Counted from the first letter of the stretch, positions 1 to 9,067 are shown. The stretch is 64,000 nt of DNA from Romboutsia_E sp900604535 (GCF_900604535.1 NZ_UWOT01000009.1:73052-137051); one strand, 5' to 3'. The notes: a model not told the origin generated them from the letters alone. Program-made: numbers and translations.

Positions 1-2
1 AT

Positions 3-1223
3 TTAATTTATAATAAATTAATATCTGAGTTTGGAGAAGAAAAAGCTGGACAATATGCTAAAGCAAATGAACTTGCTATAAAAAGATATAAAGAAATTAT
101 CGATGAAAGAAAAATAGATTGTGATTTTGAAAGTAAATCAGCATATACATATTCATTAAATGATATAGAGATAATTAAAAATGAGGTAAAAGCTGCTAAT
201 AGGCTTGGTATAAATGCTGAATTTGTAGAAAAAGTTAACTTACCTTTTGAAATTAAAGGAGCTATTAAATTTAATGATCAAGCACAGTTTAATCCACTTA
301 AGTTTTTAAAAAATATTTCACAAGATTTAATTATATATGAAAACACAAGAGCATTAGAAATTAAAGAAAATTTAGTAATTACAAATAGAGGAAATATAAC
401 AGCAAACAATATTGTGGTAGCTACACATTATCCAATAATGAATATACCAGGATATTACTTTATGAAAATGCATCAAGAAAGAAGTTATGTTATAGCATTA
501 GAAAATGCAACTTATGTTGATGGAATGTATGTAGATGTTAATAGCGATGGATATTCATTTAGAAATTATAATAACTTATTATTATTAGGAGCTATAAGTC
601 ACAGAACGGGAGAAAATGAAAATGGCGGTAACTATGATAAGTTAAGGAAAATTGCAAAGGAGTTATACCCTGAGTCTAAGGAAAAGTATACATGGTCTGC
701 TCAAGATTGTATGACTATAGATAAAATACCGTATATAGGTAAATATTCTAAGGAAACTCCTAATATATATGTTGCGACAGGATTTAATAAATGGGGAATG
801 ACAAGTTCTATGGTGTCAGCTATGATAATATCCGATATGATACTAGAAAAAGAAAATGATTTTTCAGAAATATTTTCTCCAAGAAGATTTGATTTATCTT
901 TATCTATAAGTAATATAGGTAGAGATATGGTAAAAACAGCTAAAAATTATATTGCACAAAAAATATATATTCCAAGTAGTGATATAGAGCACATTAAAAA
1001 TGGACATGCTGGAATTGTTGAATATAATGGAGAAAAAGTTGGAGTTTATAAAAATAAGGAAGGGAAAGAATTTATTGTATCAACAAAATGCCCTCATTTA
1101 GGCTGTCAGCTTAGTTGGAATGCAGATGAATTAACATGGGATTGTCCGTGTCATGGATCAAGATTTGATTATAAAGGTAAATTAATGGGAAGTCCTGCAA
1201 CCAAAGGGATTGTAGAGGATTAA
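3..1223 (+). CDS. FAD-dependent oxidoreductase with C-terminal Rieske domain (5' end missing)
   Basis: The reading frame is open from base 3, so the true start lies upstream. About 406 residues are visible. The N-terminal part looks like the DAO-type FAD oxidoreductase fold, with a substrate-side segment ending in a VVATHYP stretch. The last 80 residues form a Rieske [2Fe-2S] domain: C-P-H-L-G-C near base 1089 and C-P-C-H-G-S near base 1143 supply the two Cys and two His ligands plus the disulfide cysteines. The family (YhfW-like) is usually about 500 residues; substrate is unknown. The protein stops soon after a SPATKG motif, a little earlier than I would expect. Confidence 0.8.
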   Translation, partial: LIYNKLISEFGEEKAGQYAKANELAIKRYKEIIDERKIDCDFESKSAYTYSLNDIEIIKNEVKAANRLGINAEFVEKVNLPFEIKGAIKFNDQAQFNPLKFLKNISQDLIIYENTRALEIKENLVITNRGNITANNIVVATHYPIMNIPGYYFMKMHQERSYVIALENATYVDGMYVDVNSDGYSFRNYNNLLLLGAISHRTGENENGGNYDKLRKIAKELYPESKEKYTWSAQDCMTIDKIPYIGKYSKETPNIYVATGFNKWGMTSSMVSAMIISDMILEKENDFSEIFSPRRFDLSLSISNIGRDMVKTAKNYIAQKIYIPSSDIEHIKNGHAGIVEYNGEKVGVYKNKEGKEFIVSTKCPHLGCQLSWNADELTWDCPCHGSRFDYKGKLMGSPATKGIVED

Positions 1224-1276
1224 ACAAATATACGAGATATTTTCAAGAATATTAAGAAAATTTCGGGGGGTACATA

Positions 1277-1304
1277 TTGATTTTATAAAAATATATGATA
1301 AAAT
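1277..1304 (+). promoter_or_regulatory. Candidate sigma-A promoter
   Basis: TTGATT at 1277-1282 and TAAAAT at 1299-1304 are separated by 16 bp. It lies between the Rieske oxidoreductase and the amidohydrolase, upstream of a hairpin terminator, so transcription from it could give a short RNA or a leader for the next gene. The call rests on hexamer match only. Confidence 0.4.
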
Positions 1305-1393
1305 ATGTAAAAAAGGAGTTATATCATATAAGAATAGAGTTAAATTTTGATAGAGTACTATATTAATATATGTATTGATGTAATTGAATTTAT

Positions 1394-1436
1394 AACCTCA
1401 GTGTAGATACTTTTATCTATTACTGGGGTTTTTATT
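1394..1436 (+). terminator. Rho-independent terminator or attenuator
   Basis: A 14-15 nt stem (left arm 1396-1409, right arm 1414-1427, with G-U and one bulge) is followed by TTTTTATTT. It sits 50 bp before the amidohydrolase start, so it may end an upstream RNA or attenuate the next gene. Confidence 0.65.
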
Positions 1437-1487
1437 TAATATATAATATAAAGACTAGTAGGGGTTAAGTAGAAAGGTTGAGTAAAT

Positions 1488-2690
1488 ATGGAATTAAGAG
1501 AATTGAAAAATTTATCATATAAGATAGAAGATGAATTAAGAAAAGAAATAGAAGAGGTAAGTGACTTTATATTTAATAATCCAGAACTAGGAGGGCAAGA
1601 ATATATATCATCTAAATATTTAGTAGATAAAATATCTCAATATGGATTTAATGTTGAATATCCTTATTGTAATATAGACACTGCTTTTAGAGCTGAGATT
1701 GGAGATAATGAGGAGACTAGTATAGCTTTTTTAGCTGAATATGATGCTTTACCAGGTTATGATGGACCGAATGGATTAGGACATGCTTGTGGTCATAATT
1801 GGATAGCTGCAGGAACCTTAGGAGCGTGCTTAGTTTTAAGTAAATTAAAAAAATATTTTAAGGGGAAAATTGTGTTAATAGGAACACCAGCAGAAGAAAC
1901 TATAGGATATAAGTGTAACTTAGTTAAAGCAGGAGTTTTTAATGACATAGATATAGTTTTTCAAATGCATATAGAAGCTTTTAATAATATAAACTGTAAG
2001 GCATTAGCTATGGATTCTATAGAGTTTTCTTTCAAGGGAGTTGCAGCTCATGCAGCAAGTCACCCACACATGGGAGTTAATGCTTTAGATGCAGTGCAAC
2101 TTACATTTGCAGGAATAAATGCATTAAGGCAACATGTTACATCAGATGTAAGAATACATGGAATAGTAAGTAATGGTGGAGAAGCTCCTAATATAGTTCC
2201 AGATAGAGCTAGCTGTAAATTTTATGTTAGGGCAGAAGATAGAAAAAATTTAGAAGTTGTAAAAGAAAAAGTAATAAACTGCGCTAAGGGAGCAGAACTA
2301 ATGACTGGTTCACAATTAACATATAGATATTTTGAAAATTCTTTTGATAATATTATAAATAATAGTATATTACAAGATATAATGAGAAAAAATCTAGCTA
2401 ATGTAGGTATAAGTGAATTATTAGAATCACAAGATGGACCAACTGGTTCAACTGATATAGGAAATGTAAGCCAAGTTTGTCCAACTATGTATACAGAACT
2501 AGCTTTAGATATATGTCCAATAGTAAGAGTACATGAGAAGGAGTTTTTAAATTATGCTAACTCATTAGAGGCGTATGATAAGCTTCATAAGTCAGTTAAA
2601 GCAATGGTTACTTCAGCTCTAGAAATATACTTAGATAAGAAATTGCTTAAAGAAATAAAAAAAGAGCATATAAAAAATATAAGTTTATAG
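1488..2690 (+). CDS. M20 family amidohydrolase / peptidase (AbgB- or PM20D2-like)
   Basis: A 400-residue cytosolic metal-dependent amidohydrolase of peptidase family M20. It shows the metal-site segment G-H-A-C-G-H-N at about residues 99-105, the following P-A-E-E motif (about 135), and the dimerisation-domain signature G-V-A-A-H-A-A-S-H-P. This subgroup includes aminobenzoyl-glutamate hydrolase and dipeptidases; the exact substrate cannot be read from sequence. It is preceded by a short AAAGG-type ribosome binding site and followed directly by a bidirectional terminator, so it looks monocistronic. Confidence 0.8.
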   Translation: MELRELKNLSYKIEDELRKEIEEVSDFIFNNPELGGQEYISSKYLVDKISQYGFNVEYPYCNIDTAFRAEIGDNEETSIAFLAEYDALPGYDGPNGLGHACGHNWIAAGTLGACLVLSKLKKYFKGKIVLIGTPAEETIGYKCNLVKAGVFNDIDIVFQMHIEAFNNINCKALAMDSIEFSFKGVAAHAASHPHMGVNALDAVQLTFAGINALRQHVTSDVRIHGIVSNGGEAPNIVPDRASCKFYVRAEDRKNLEVVKEKVINCAKGAELMTGSQLTYRYFENSFDNIINNSILQDIMRKNLANVGISELLESQDGPTGSTDIGNVSQVCPTMYTELALDICPIVRVHEKEFLNYANSLEAYDKLHKSVKAMVTSALEIYLDKKLLKEIKKEHIKNISL

Positions 2691-2698
2691 ATTAAATA

Positions 2699-2735
2699 TA
2701 AAAACCGCATCACATATATGATACGGTTTTTATAT
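2699..2735. terminator. Bidirectional terminator
   Basis: An A-run, a stem with one interruption around a CATATA loop, and a T-run. It separates the amidohydrolase from the convergent tRNA-Leu gene. Confidence 0.75.
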
Positions 2736-2751
2736 TTAATAATATTAATAT

Positions 2752-2837
2752 TGGTGCCGGATATGGGACTTGAACCCATACGGTATTACTACCAACGGAT
2801 TTTGAGTCCGTCGCGTCTGCCATTCCACCAATCCGGC
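2752..2837 (-). tRNA. tRNA-Leu (anticodon CAA)
   Basis: On the minus strand a 7-bp acceptor stem (GCCGGAT with ATCCGGC), a discriminator A and an encoded CCA are visible. The anticodon loop is CTCAAAA, giving anticodon CAA, which reads UUG. The long variable arm between the anticodon and T stems is typical of tRNA-Leu. The T arm has the TTCAAGT loop. It stands alone, not in a tRNA cluster. Confidence 0.95.
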
Positions 2838-3011
2838 ATTTTCTGAAAATTTAAATATTATATTAAAGATTATAGCAATAAATTATAACGTTTGCAACAT
2901 ATTTTATCTTAATATACATTTAATATTATGTTATTATTAAATAATAGCATAATTGTATATAATAACAATAGTAAAAGCGCTAAAATACATAGAAATTTAG
3001 GAGTGAGGATT

Positions 3012-5663
3012 TTGGACAAAAGATTAATTATTATAGATGGAAACTCAATAATAAACAGAGCTTTTTATGCATTGCCAGAAATGTCGAATAAGGAAGGATT
3101 GAAAACTAATGCAATTTATGGTTTTACTACAATGTTATTTAAAATAATAGATACATATAAACCTACTCATATAAGTGTAGCATTTGATAGAAAAGCACCT
3201 ACATTTAGACATTTAGAATATAATGAATATAAAGCTGGAAGAAAGAAAATGCCAGACGAACTTAGAGAGCAGTTTGAACCATTAAAAGAACTTTTAGATA
3301 AGTTTAATATACATAGATTAGAATTAGATGGATACGAAGCAGATGATATAATAGGTACAGTTTCTAAATTAGGAGAAGAACACGATTATAAGGTGTATAT
3401 AGTTACAGGGGATAAAGATGCAATACAGCTTGCATCAAATAAAACAACAACTTTAATTACTAAAAAAGGTGTTGGTGAGGTTGAGGAGTATGACTTTAAC
3501 TCTGTTATGGAGAAGTATGAAATGACTCCAACTCAGTTTATAGATCTAAAGGGCCTTATGGGTGACAAATCAGATAATATACCAGGAGTTCCAGGTATAG
3601 GTGAAAAGACTGGAATAAAGTTAATAAAAGAGTTTTCTAGTATAGAAAACTTAGTTGAACATATAGACGATTTAAAAGGTAGTGTGAAGAAAAAAATTGA
3701 AGAGAATAAAGAATTAGCTATAATGAGTAAAAGACTGGCTACAATAATAAGAGATGTTCCAATAAACGTAAAATTAGAAGAATTAGAGTACGGAGATTAT
3801 GATACAGAATCTGTAATAGAAGAATTTAAAAAGCTTGGATTTACAAGTCTTGTATCAAGGCTTTTAGATTTAGATGGTGGTAGTGAAGTAGCGAAAGAGT
3901 CACCTTTAGAATTAAAAATAGGTCCTGTTGATGATATATCATCATTAATAAAAGATATAAACGATAAGAAAGAAGTTATGATTAAAACTGTAACGAAAGT
4001 TGGGAATATACTTGAAAAAAATATAATGTATATATTCATAAGTATAGATGGTAATAACATATATTATCTAAATGAAGGACAAATATCTGATTTTAAAGAA
4101 ATTCTATCTAGTAATGAAATTAAGAAGTTTGGTTATAATCTAAAAGATGATTATATAGCATTAAGACCTTATGATATAAAGCTTGAAAATATGTATTTTG
4201 ATATAACAATAGCAGAATACTTAATAGATTCAGCTTCATCTACATCTTATGAATGTAGTGCAATAGCAATGAAGTATCTAACTAGAAAAGTAAAATCTAA
4301 AGAAGACTTACTAGGTAAAGGTGCTAAAGCTAAGAAATTTGAAGATTTAGATATAGAAGAAATAAAAGACTATATAGGTCAAATTATAAATGTAGTAAAA
4401 CTTTCTTCAGAAAAAATGGAAAAGTATTTAAATGAAAGTGATATGGACAGCCTATTCCATGAAGTTGAGATGCCTCTAGTTGAAGTTTTAGGAGAAATGG
4501 AATTTATAGGAATAAATGTAGATAGAGATATACTTAATGAGCTTGGTACTCAATTTAAAGAAATTATAAGTAAGTTAGAATCTGAGATATATGAAATGGC
4601 AGGAGAGTCATTTAATATAAACTCACCAAAACAATTAGGCGTTATATTATTTGAAAAGCTAGGATTACCAGTAATTAAAAAAACTAAAACTGGGTATTCA
4701 ACTAATGCAGAAGTTTTAGATAAATTAAGAGACAAACATGAAATAATAAATAAAATCACAGAGTATAGACAAATAGTTAAATTGAATTCTACTTATGTTG
4801 AAGGTTTACTTGGAATAATAAATCCAATAAGTAATAGAATACATTCATCATTTAATCAAACTATTACTACAACAGGAAGAATTTCTTCTACAGAACCAAA
4901 TCTTCAAAATATACCAGTTAAAATGGAGATGGGAAGAAATATAAGAAAAGTATTTATAGCTGGAGAAAATTATGAGTTAGTAGATGCAGATTATTCTCAA
5001 GTAGAATTAAGAGTTTTAGCCAACATGAGTGGAGACGAAAATATGATAGATGCTTTCAAACATGGGGAAGACATACATTCAAAAACTGCATCACAAATAT
5101 TTGATGTAGATATAAATGAAGTAACATCTAGACAAAGAAGTGAAGCTAAAGCTATAAACTTTGGTATAGTTTATGGAAAAAGTGATTTTGGTTTATCAGA
5201 AGATTTAAATATACCAGTAAAGCAAGCTAAAGAGTATATAAATAGTTACTTTGAAAAATACAGCAAAATAAAAGAATTTATGGATAAAACAATAGAAGAT
5301 GCAACTCGTGATGGATACATAACGACGCTATTGAATAGAAGAAGATATATACCAGAGCTAAAATCAAGTAACTTTATGTTAAGAAATGCTGGAAAAAGAG
5401 CTGCAATGAATGCACCTATTCAAGGGAGTGCCGCAGATATTATAAAAATAGCAATGGTAAATGTGTATAAAAAATTAGAAGAAAAAAATCTTAAATCTAA
5501 ACTTATACTTCAAGTGCACGATGAACTTATAGTAGAAACTGCAAATGATGAATTAGAAATAGTTAAGCAAATAGTAAAAGATGAAATGGAAAACGCATTT
5601 AGTATGGATGTTAATTTAGATGTAGACCTTAATGTAGGTTGCTCATGGTATGAAACTAAGTAG
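3012..5663 (+). CDS. polA: DNA polymerase I
   Basis: DNA polymerase I, for Okazaki-fragment processing and repair synthesis. I place the start at TTG 3012 (883 aa) because GGAGTGAGG lies just upstream and the conserved LIIIDGN begins at once; an upstream ATG at 2928 adds a non-conserved tail. Order: 5'-nuclease domain (1-290), a 3'-5' exonuclease-like domain (about 300-470) in which I cannot see the D-x-E proofreading motif, then the polymerase domain with motif A DYSQVELRV (about 659), motif B RSEAKAINFGIVYG (about 709) and motif C VHDE (about 835). It heads an operon with coaE and a lytic transglycosylase. Confidence 0.97.
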   Translation: MDKRLIIIDGNSIINRAFYALPEMSNKEGLKTNAIYGFTTMLFKIIDTYKPTHISVAFDRKAPTFRHLEYNEYKAGRKKMPDELREQFEPLKELLDKFNIHRLELDGYEADDIIGTVSKLGEEHDYKVYIVTGDKDAIQLASNKTTTLITKKGVGEVEEYDFNSVMEKYEMTPTQFIDLKGLMGDKSDNIPGVPGIGEKTGIKLIKEFSSIENLVEHIDDLKGSVKKKIEENKELAIMSKRLATIIRDVPINVKLEELEYGDYDTESVIEEFKKLGFTSLVSRLLDLDGGSEVAKESPLELKIGPVDDISSLIKDINDKKEVMIKTVTKVGNILEKNIMYIFISIDGNNIYYLNEGQISDFKEILSSNEIKKFGYNLKDDYIALRPYDIKLENMYFDITIAEYLIDSASSTSYECSAIAMKYLTRKVKSKEDLLGKGAKAKKFEDLDIEEIKDYIGQIINVVKLSSEKMEKYLNESDMDSLFHEVEMPLVEVLGEMEFIGINVDRDILNELGTQFKEIISKLESEIYEMAGESFNINSPKQLGVILFEKLGLPVIKKTKTGYSTNAEVLDKLRDKHEIINKITEYRQIVKLNSTYVEGLLGIINPISNRIHSSFNQTITTTGRISSTEPNLQNIPVKMEMGRNIRKVFIAGENYELVDADYSQVELRVLANMSGDENMIDAFKHGEDIHSKTASQIFDVDINEVTSRQRSEAKAINFGIVYGKSDFGLSEDLNIPVKQAKEYINSYFEKYSKIKEFMDKTIEDATRDGYITTLLNRRRYIPELKSSNFMLRNAGKRAAMNAPIQGSAADIIKIAMVNVYKKLEEKNLKSKLILQVHDELIVETANDELEIVKQIVKDEMENAFSMDVNLDVDLNVGCSWYETK

Positions 5664-5671
5664 GTGAATGT

Positions 5672-6277
5672 ATGTTAGTATTAGGGTTAACTGGTAATAT
5701 AGGCTGTGGTAAAAGCAGCCTATCTAATATTTTTAGAGAAGATTTTAATATAGATATAATAGACGCAGATGTTATATCTAGAAATATATTTGAAGATAAA
5801 TTATTGCTTAATAAAGTTTTCGAAGCATTTGGAGAATCGATAAAAAATAAAGATAATACATTAAATAGAAAAGTTTTAGGAAGTATAGTTTTTAATGATG
5901 ATGAAAAGCTGATAAGGTTAAATGAAATTACCCATCCTAGAATAAGAGAAAAGATATTAGATAATATAAAATCAATAAGAGAACAAGGTAAAAAAATAGT
6001 TATTATTGATGCAGCATTACTAGTAGAATGTGGATACCTAGAATTACTAGATAAACTTCTAGTGGTATACTGTAGAGAAGATATTCAAATACAAAGAATT
6101 ATAAATAGAGACTCATGTAGTAAACAAGATGCTCTTAATAGAATACGATCTCAACTTAGTCAAGAAGAGAAAATACGTTACTCAGATTATAAAATTGATA
6201 ATTCTGGAACATATGAAGATTTGAGAGTAAAAGCACATAAGTTTATAAATTATGTAAAGGAGAAATGGTGTGAGTAA
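5672..6277 (+). CDS. coaE: Dephospho-CoA kinase
   Basis: A 201-residue P-loop kinase that phosphorylates dephospho-CoA in the last step of coenzyme A synthesis. The Walker A motif GNIGCGKSS is at residues 8-16; D-A-D near residue 32 and the T-H-P-R segment near residue 88 fit the family. It starts 8 nt after polA, a common pairing in Firmicutes, and overlaps the next gene by 8 nt, so all three are probably cotranscribed. Confidence 0.95.
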   Translation: MLVLGLTGNIGCGKSSLSNIFREDFNIDIIDADVISRNIFEDKLLLNKVFEAFGESIKNKDNTLNRKVLGSIVFNDDEKLIRLNEITHPRIREKILDNIKSIREQGKKIVIIDAALLVECGYLELLDKLLVVYCREDIQIQRIINRDSCSKQDALNRIRSQLSQEEKIRYSDYKIDNSGTYEDLRVKAHKFINYVKEKWCE

Positions 6278-6821
6278 AAAAATATTAATTTTTATGGCTA
6301 TCATCATAACCATAGTTGCATCTATAATGATAGAAAGTGATGGATTTAAAAAATTAATATATCCAAAAAAATACTCTAACTATGTAGAAAAATACTCTAA
6401 AGAATATAATATAGATGAAAACTTAGTATATAGTGTTATAAAAGTAGAAAGTAAATTTGATAAAGATGCAGTATCTCGAAAGGGAGCAAAGGGATTAATG
6501 CAAATTAGTGACATTACAAGAGATTGGGCAATTGAAGAGTTGCAACTAGGTGATATAGATATTTTTGATCCGGAAACTAATATAAGAATTGGATGTTGGT
6601 ATTTAAGTAAACTTTATAAACAGTTTGGGACACTTGACTTAGTTATAGCAGCTTATAATGGTGGTTCAGGTAATGTAAGAGAGTGGCTTGGAAATGATGA
6701 ATATAGTAAAGATGGAAAGCTATATAATATACCATTTCAAGAAACTTCAAATTATGTACTTAAAGTTGAAAAAAACTATGAAAAGTACAATATGTTATAT
6801 GATGAGGAAGGGAAAGACTAA
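6270..6821 (+). CDS. Membrane-anchored lytic transglycosylase (SLT domain)
   Basis: A 183-residue protein that starts at GTG 6270 behind AAAGGAG. Residues 1-20 form a signal anchor. The rest is a soluble-lytic-transglycosylase fold: catalytic Glu in VIKVESKFD, then GLMQI, the I-R-I-G-C-W-Y-L segment and A-A-Y-N-G-G. It would cleave peptidoglycan glycan strands outside the membrane. It overlaps coaE by 8 nt and the next lipoprotein gene by 1 nt. Confidence 0.9.
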   Translation: MSKKILIFMAIIITIVASIMIESDGFKKLIYPKKYSNYVEKYSKEYNIDENLVYSVIKVESKFDKDAVSRKGAKGLMQISDITRDWAIEELQLGDIDIFDPETNIRIGCWYLSKLYKQFGTLDLVIAAYNGGSGNVREWLGNDEYSKDGKLYNIPFQETSNYVLKVEKNYEKYNMLYDEEGKD

Positions 6822-8473
6822 TGAATGTGAAGAAACTGCTAGCTATATTTTTAGCTGCGTCTATGATATTAGTTGGATGTAGCTCCAACAATGAAGAGAC
6901 CACTTCTAGTGACAGTAAAGAAAATACAAGTGGATTTAACTCAAAGTACATAAATCTTACAATGGTAAAACCTACTACTATAAATCCGGTTTTAAATACG
7001 GATAAATCTGTAGGGTATGTAATGAATTTAATTTATGATGGCTTATTTACAATCGATCAAGATTACAATGTAGTGCCTCAATTAGCAAAAGAGTACTCAT
7101 TATCAGCAGATGGTAAAAGCATGAATATAAAATTAAAAGATGCCAAATGGCATAGTGGAAATGATGTTACATCTAGTGATGTAATGTATACTATAGGATT
7201 AATTCAAAAAAATACTACAAGTCCATATAATGCATTTACTGAAAATATAGATTCTGTGAATATAACTAATAGCAAAGAATTTACTATAAACTTTAAAGAA
7301 TCATATGCATTTTCTAAGGATACATTAATATTTCCAATAGTATATAAGGATTCATTAAGTAACAAATCAGATAGTGAGATACTTGAAAATGATAATAACT
7401 TAATTGGTAATGGTCCATATAAAATAGAAAAGATGGAAGATAGAGAAGGCATGACATTAGTGGTAAATCAAGACTACTATGATGAACTTTCAGATACAAT
7501 GAAGGATATACACGTTAGTATTGTACCTACAGAAGAAGAACAAGTATCAATGGTTATGGCATTAGAAAGTGATATGGCAAATATATCATTAGGAGATTTA
7601 AGTCAGTTTTATGAAGATGAATTTAATATAACTAACTATGAAGGTAGAGACTATGAATCTATTATATTTAATTATGACAATAAATATCTAAATGATAATA
7701 ATTTCAGAAAAGCAATAGCATATGCTATAGATAGAAATTTAATTTTAGAGGAAGGATATATAGATAATGCAAAATTAGTAAACTTCCCACTAAACACTAT
7801 GTCTAAATACTATGATAGTGAGTTAAAAGCTTTAGCATATAATAAAACTAAAGCTGAAGAGTATTTAAAGAAAATAAATCCTAATATTAGTGAAAAAACA
7901 ACTGAAAAAGATTCAAATAATGTAGAACAAGCTACAACAGAAAATAATACATCTGAGAACAAAATAGAAAAAACAAATTTAACATCACAAGAATTAAAAT
8001 CTTTATTATCTGATATTAATTTAAAAATAATAGTAAATAAAGATAATGAAGAAAGAACAAAAGCTGCAAGTATAGTTAGTGATAACTTATCTGATATAGG
8101 AATAAAAACAACTATTGAAGCACTGACAAGTGAAGAAATGACTACAGCTTTAAATAATAAAGATTATGATTTAGCTTTTATAGGATGGGAATTATCTAGC
8201 ATTCCTGATGCAAGATCAATTATTGAAGCTAGTGGATATTCAGATGAAAAGCTAACAGCGTATATGGAATCTTTAGCAATTGCAACATCAGATTCTAAAA
8301 TATCAGAAATTTACTCAGCAATTCAAAAACATATTAGGGATAAGGTTGCCTTTATAAGTTTAGTAATACGAAATGAGTATTTAGTTACTAATGAAAGGCT
8401 AGAAGGTAAGACCCAACCAAATGACTTTGATGCTTATGAAGGTATAGCGAACTTGACTATAAAAGGTAAATAA
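6821..8473 (+). CDS. Peptide ABC transporter substrate-binding lipoprotein
   Basis: A 550-residue extracytoplasmic solute-binding protein of the SBP_bac_5 (OppA/DppA) family. The signal peptide ends in the lipobox LVGC at about residues 17-20, so it should be lipid-anchored. Family hallmarks are the N-terminal NLIYDGLFT and the A-I-A-Y-A-I-D-R segment near residue 300. A low-complexity Glu/Asn/Thr linker is present around residues 355-390. No permease or ATPase genes are adjacent, so it probably serves a transporter encoded elsewhere. ATG overlaps the previous stop codon. Confidence 0.88.
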   Translation: MNVKKLLAIFLAASMILVGCSSNNEETTSSDSKENTSGFNSKYINLTMVKPTTINPVLNTDKSVGYVMNLIYDGLFTIDQDYNVVPQLAKEYSLSADGKSMNIKLKDAKWHSGNDVTSSDVMYTIGLIQKNTTSPYNAFTENIDSVNITNSKEFTINFKESYAFSKDTLIFPIVYKDSLSNKSDSEILENDNNLIGNGPYKIEKMEDREGMTLVVNQDYYDELSDTMKDIHVSIVPTEEEQVSMVMALESDMANISLGDLSQFYEDEFNITNYEGRDYESIIFNYDNKYLNDNNFRKAIAYAIDRNLILEEGYIDNAKLVNFPLNTMSKYYDSELKALAYNKTKAEEYLKKINPNISEKTTEKDSNNVEQATTENNTSENKIEKTNLTSQELKSLLSDINLKIIVNKDNEERTKAASIVSDNLSDIGIKTTIEALTSEEMTTALNNKDYDLAFIGWELSSIPDARSIIEASGYSDEKLTAYMESLAIATSDSKISEIYSAIQKHIRDKVAFISLVIRNEYLVTNERLEGKTQPNDFDAYEGIANLTIKGK

Positions 8474-8522
8474 TTTCAATTGTTTTACAAAAATATATTT
8501 TATTATAAAGTGAAATATGATA

Positions 8523-8543
8523 ATATACCCCTGTAGGGTATAT
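8523..8543. promoter_or_regulatory. CsoR-like copper-responsive operator
   Basis: A perfect 8-bp inverted repeat, ATATACCC-CTGTA-GGGTATAT, ends 15 bp before the copZ start. The TACCC-n5-GGGTA core resembles the B. subtilis copZA operator bound by CsoR. Assigning it to CsoR is inference from the resemblance and from the copZ context. Confidence 0.6.
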
Positions 8544-8558
8544 ATGGAGGTGAAATAA

Positions 8559-8771
8559 ATGAAAAAAAAGCTATTAATAGAAGGTATGAGCTGTGGACAT
8601 TGTGTAAATCATGTTAAAACAGCTCTTACTGAGGATATTCAAGGTGTAGAAGTCTTAGAAGTTAACTTAGATGGCAAATATGCACTAGTTGATGTTAATG
8701 AAAGTGTAACTGATTCTGATTTGAAATCAGTAATAGAAGACTTAGACTTTGAACTAAAAGGAATAGAGTAA
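8559..8771 (+). CDS. copZ: Heavy-metal-associated domain protein, copper chaperone
   Basis: A 70-residue single HMA domain with the metal-binding motif G-M-S-C-G-H-C at residues 9-15, as in CopZ-type Cu(I) chaperones and the N-terminal domains of CopA ATPases. A good GGAGGTGA ribosome binding site precedes it, and a CsoR-like operator lies directly upstream. No CopA ATPase gene is next to it, which is somewhat unusual. The metal is inferred from the family and the operator. Confidence 0.85.
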   Translation: MKKKLLIEGMSCGHCVNHVKTALTEDIQGVEVLEVNLDGKYALVDVNESVTDSDLKSVIEDLDFELKGIE

Positions 8772-8824
8772 TACAAATAGAGGAAGATGAGATCTAGTAA
8801 ATCTCATCTTCCTCTATTTGTATT
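8770..8824. terminator. Perfect 24-bp hairpin between convergent genes
   Basis: Left arm 8770-8793 and right arm 8801-8824 are perfectly complementary, with a 7-nt loop. The copZ stop codon is at the edge and the stop codon of the convergent small ORF lies in the loop. There is no clear T-tract on either side, so it may act as a convergent-transcript terminator or a processing site. Confidence 0.65.
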
Positions 8825-8955
8825 ATTCCCTTAGAAGTTAAAAACTCTTCTTGAAGTTCTAATATTAATTCTATAGTATATTTAGAAATAGACTCTCCAC
8901 ATCCCTTGTAAATAAATTCAATCATTTCATTCATAGATATAGTTCGTTCTTCCAT
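8794..8955 (-). CDS. Small conserved-looking protein, 53 aa, unknown
   Basis: An ATG at 8955 is preceded on the minus strand by GGAGG with 8-nt spacing. The 53-residue product begins MEERTISMNEMIEF and is acidic and predicted mostly helical, with one Cys in a GCGES segment. It has no signal peptide or membrane segment. The stop codon falls in the loop of the 24-bp hairpin shared with copZ. I do not recognise the family. The strong ribosome binding site and normal codon use are the reasons for calling it. Confidence 0.6.
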   Translation of the reverse strand: MEERTISMNEMIEFIYKGCGESISKYTIELILELQEEFLTSKGIIQIEEDEIY

Positions 8956-9023
8956 TATAATAACCTCCTAATATAGAATATAAAAATTATATTATATCAA
9001 AAAGTTATTAAAAACAATAAAAA

Positions 9024-9055
9024 AGACTTCTATTGGGGGAAAATAATAGAAGTCT
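9024..9055 (-). terminator. Hairpin, likely minus-strand terminator
   Basis: An 11-bp perfect stem (AGACTTCTATT with AATAGAAGTCT) encloses a G-rich loop. Read on the minus strand it is followed by a T-run, so it could end a minus-strand RNA coming from the hairpin cluster to its right. Confidence 0.45.
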
Positions 9056-9067
9056 AAAATGGGGGAG

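Noticed and set aside
2928..3011. Upstream ATG for polA adding 28 residues
   Set aside because: The extension is not conserved-looking, lacks a ribosome binding site, and GGAGTGAGG sits directly before TTG 3012.
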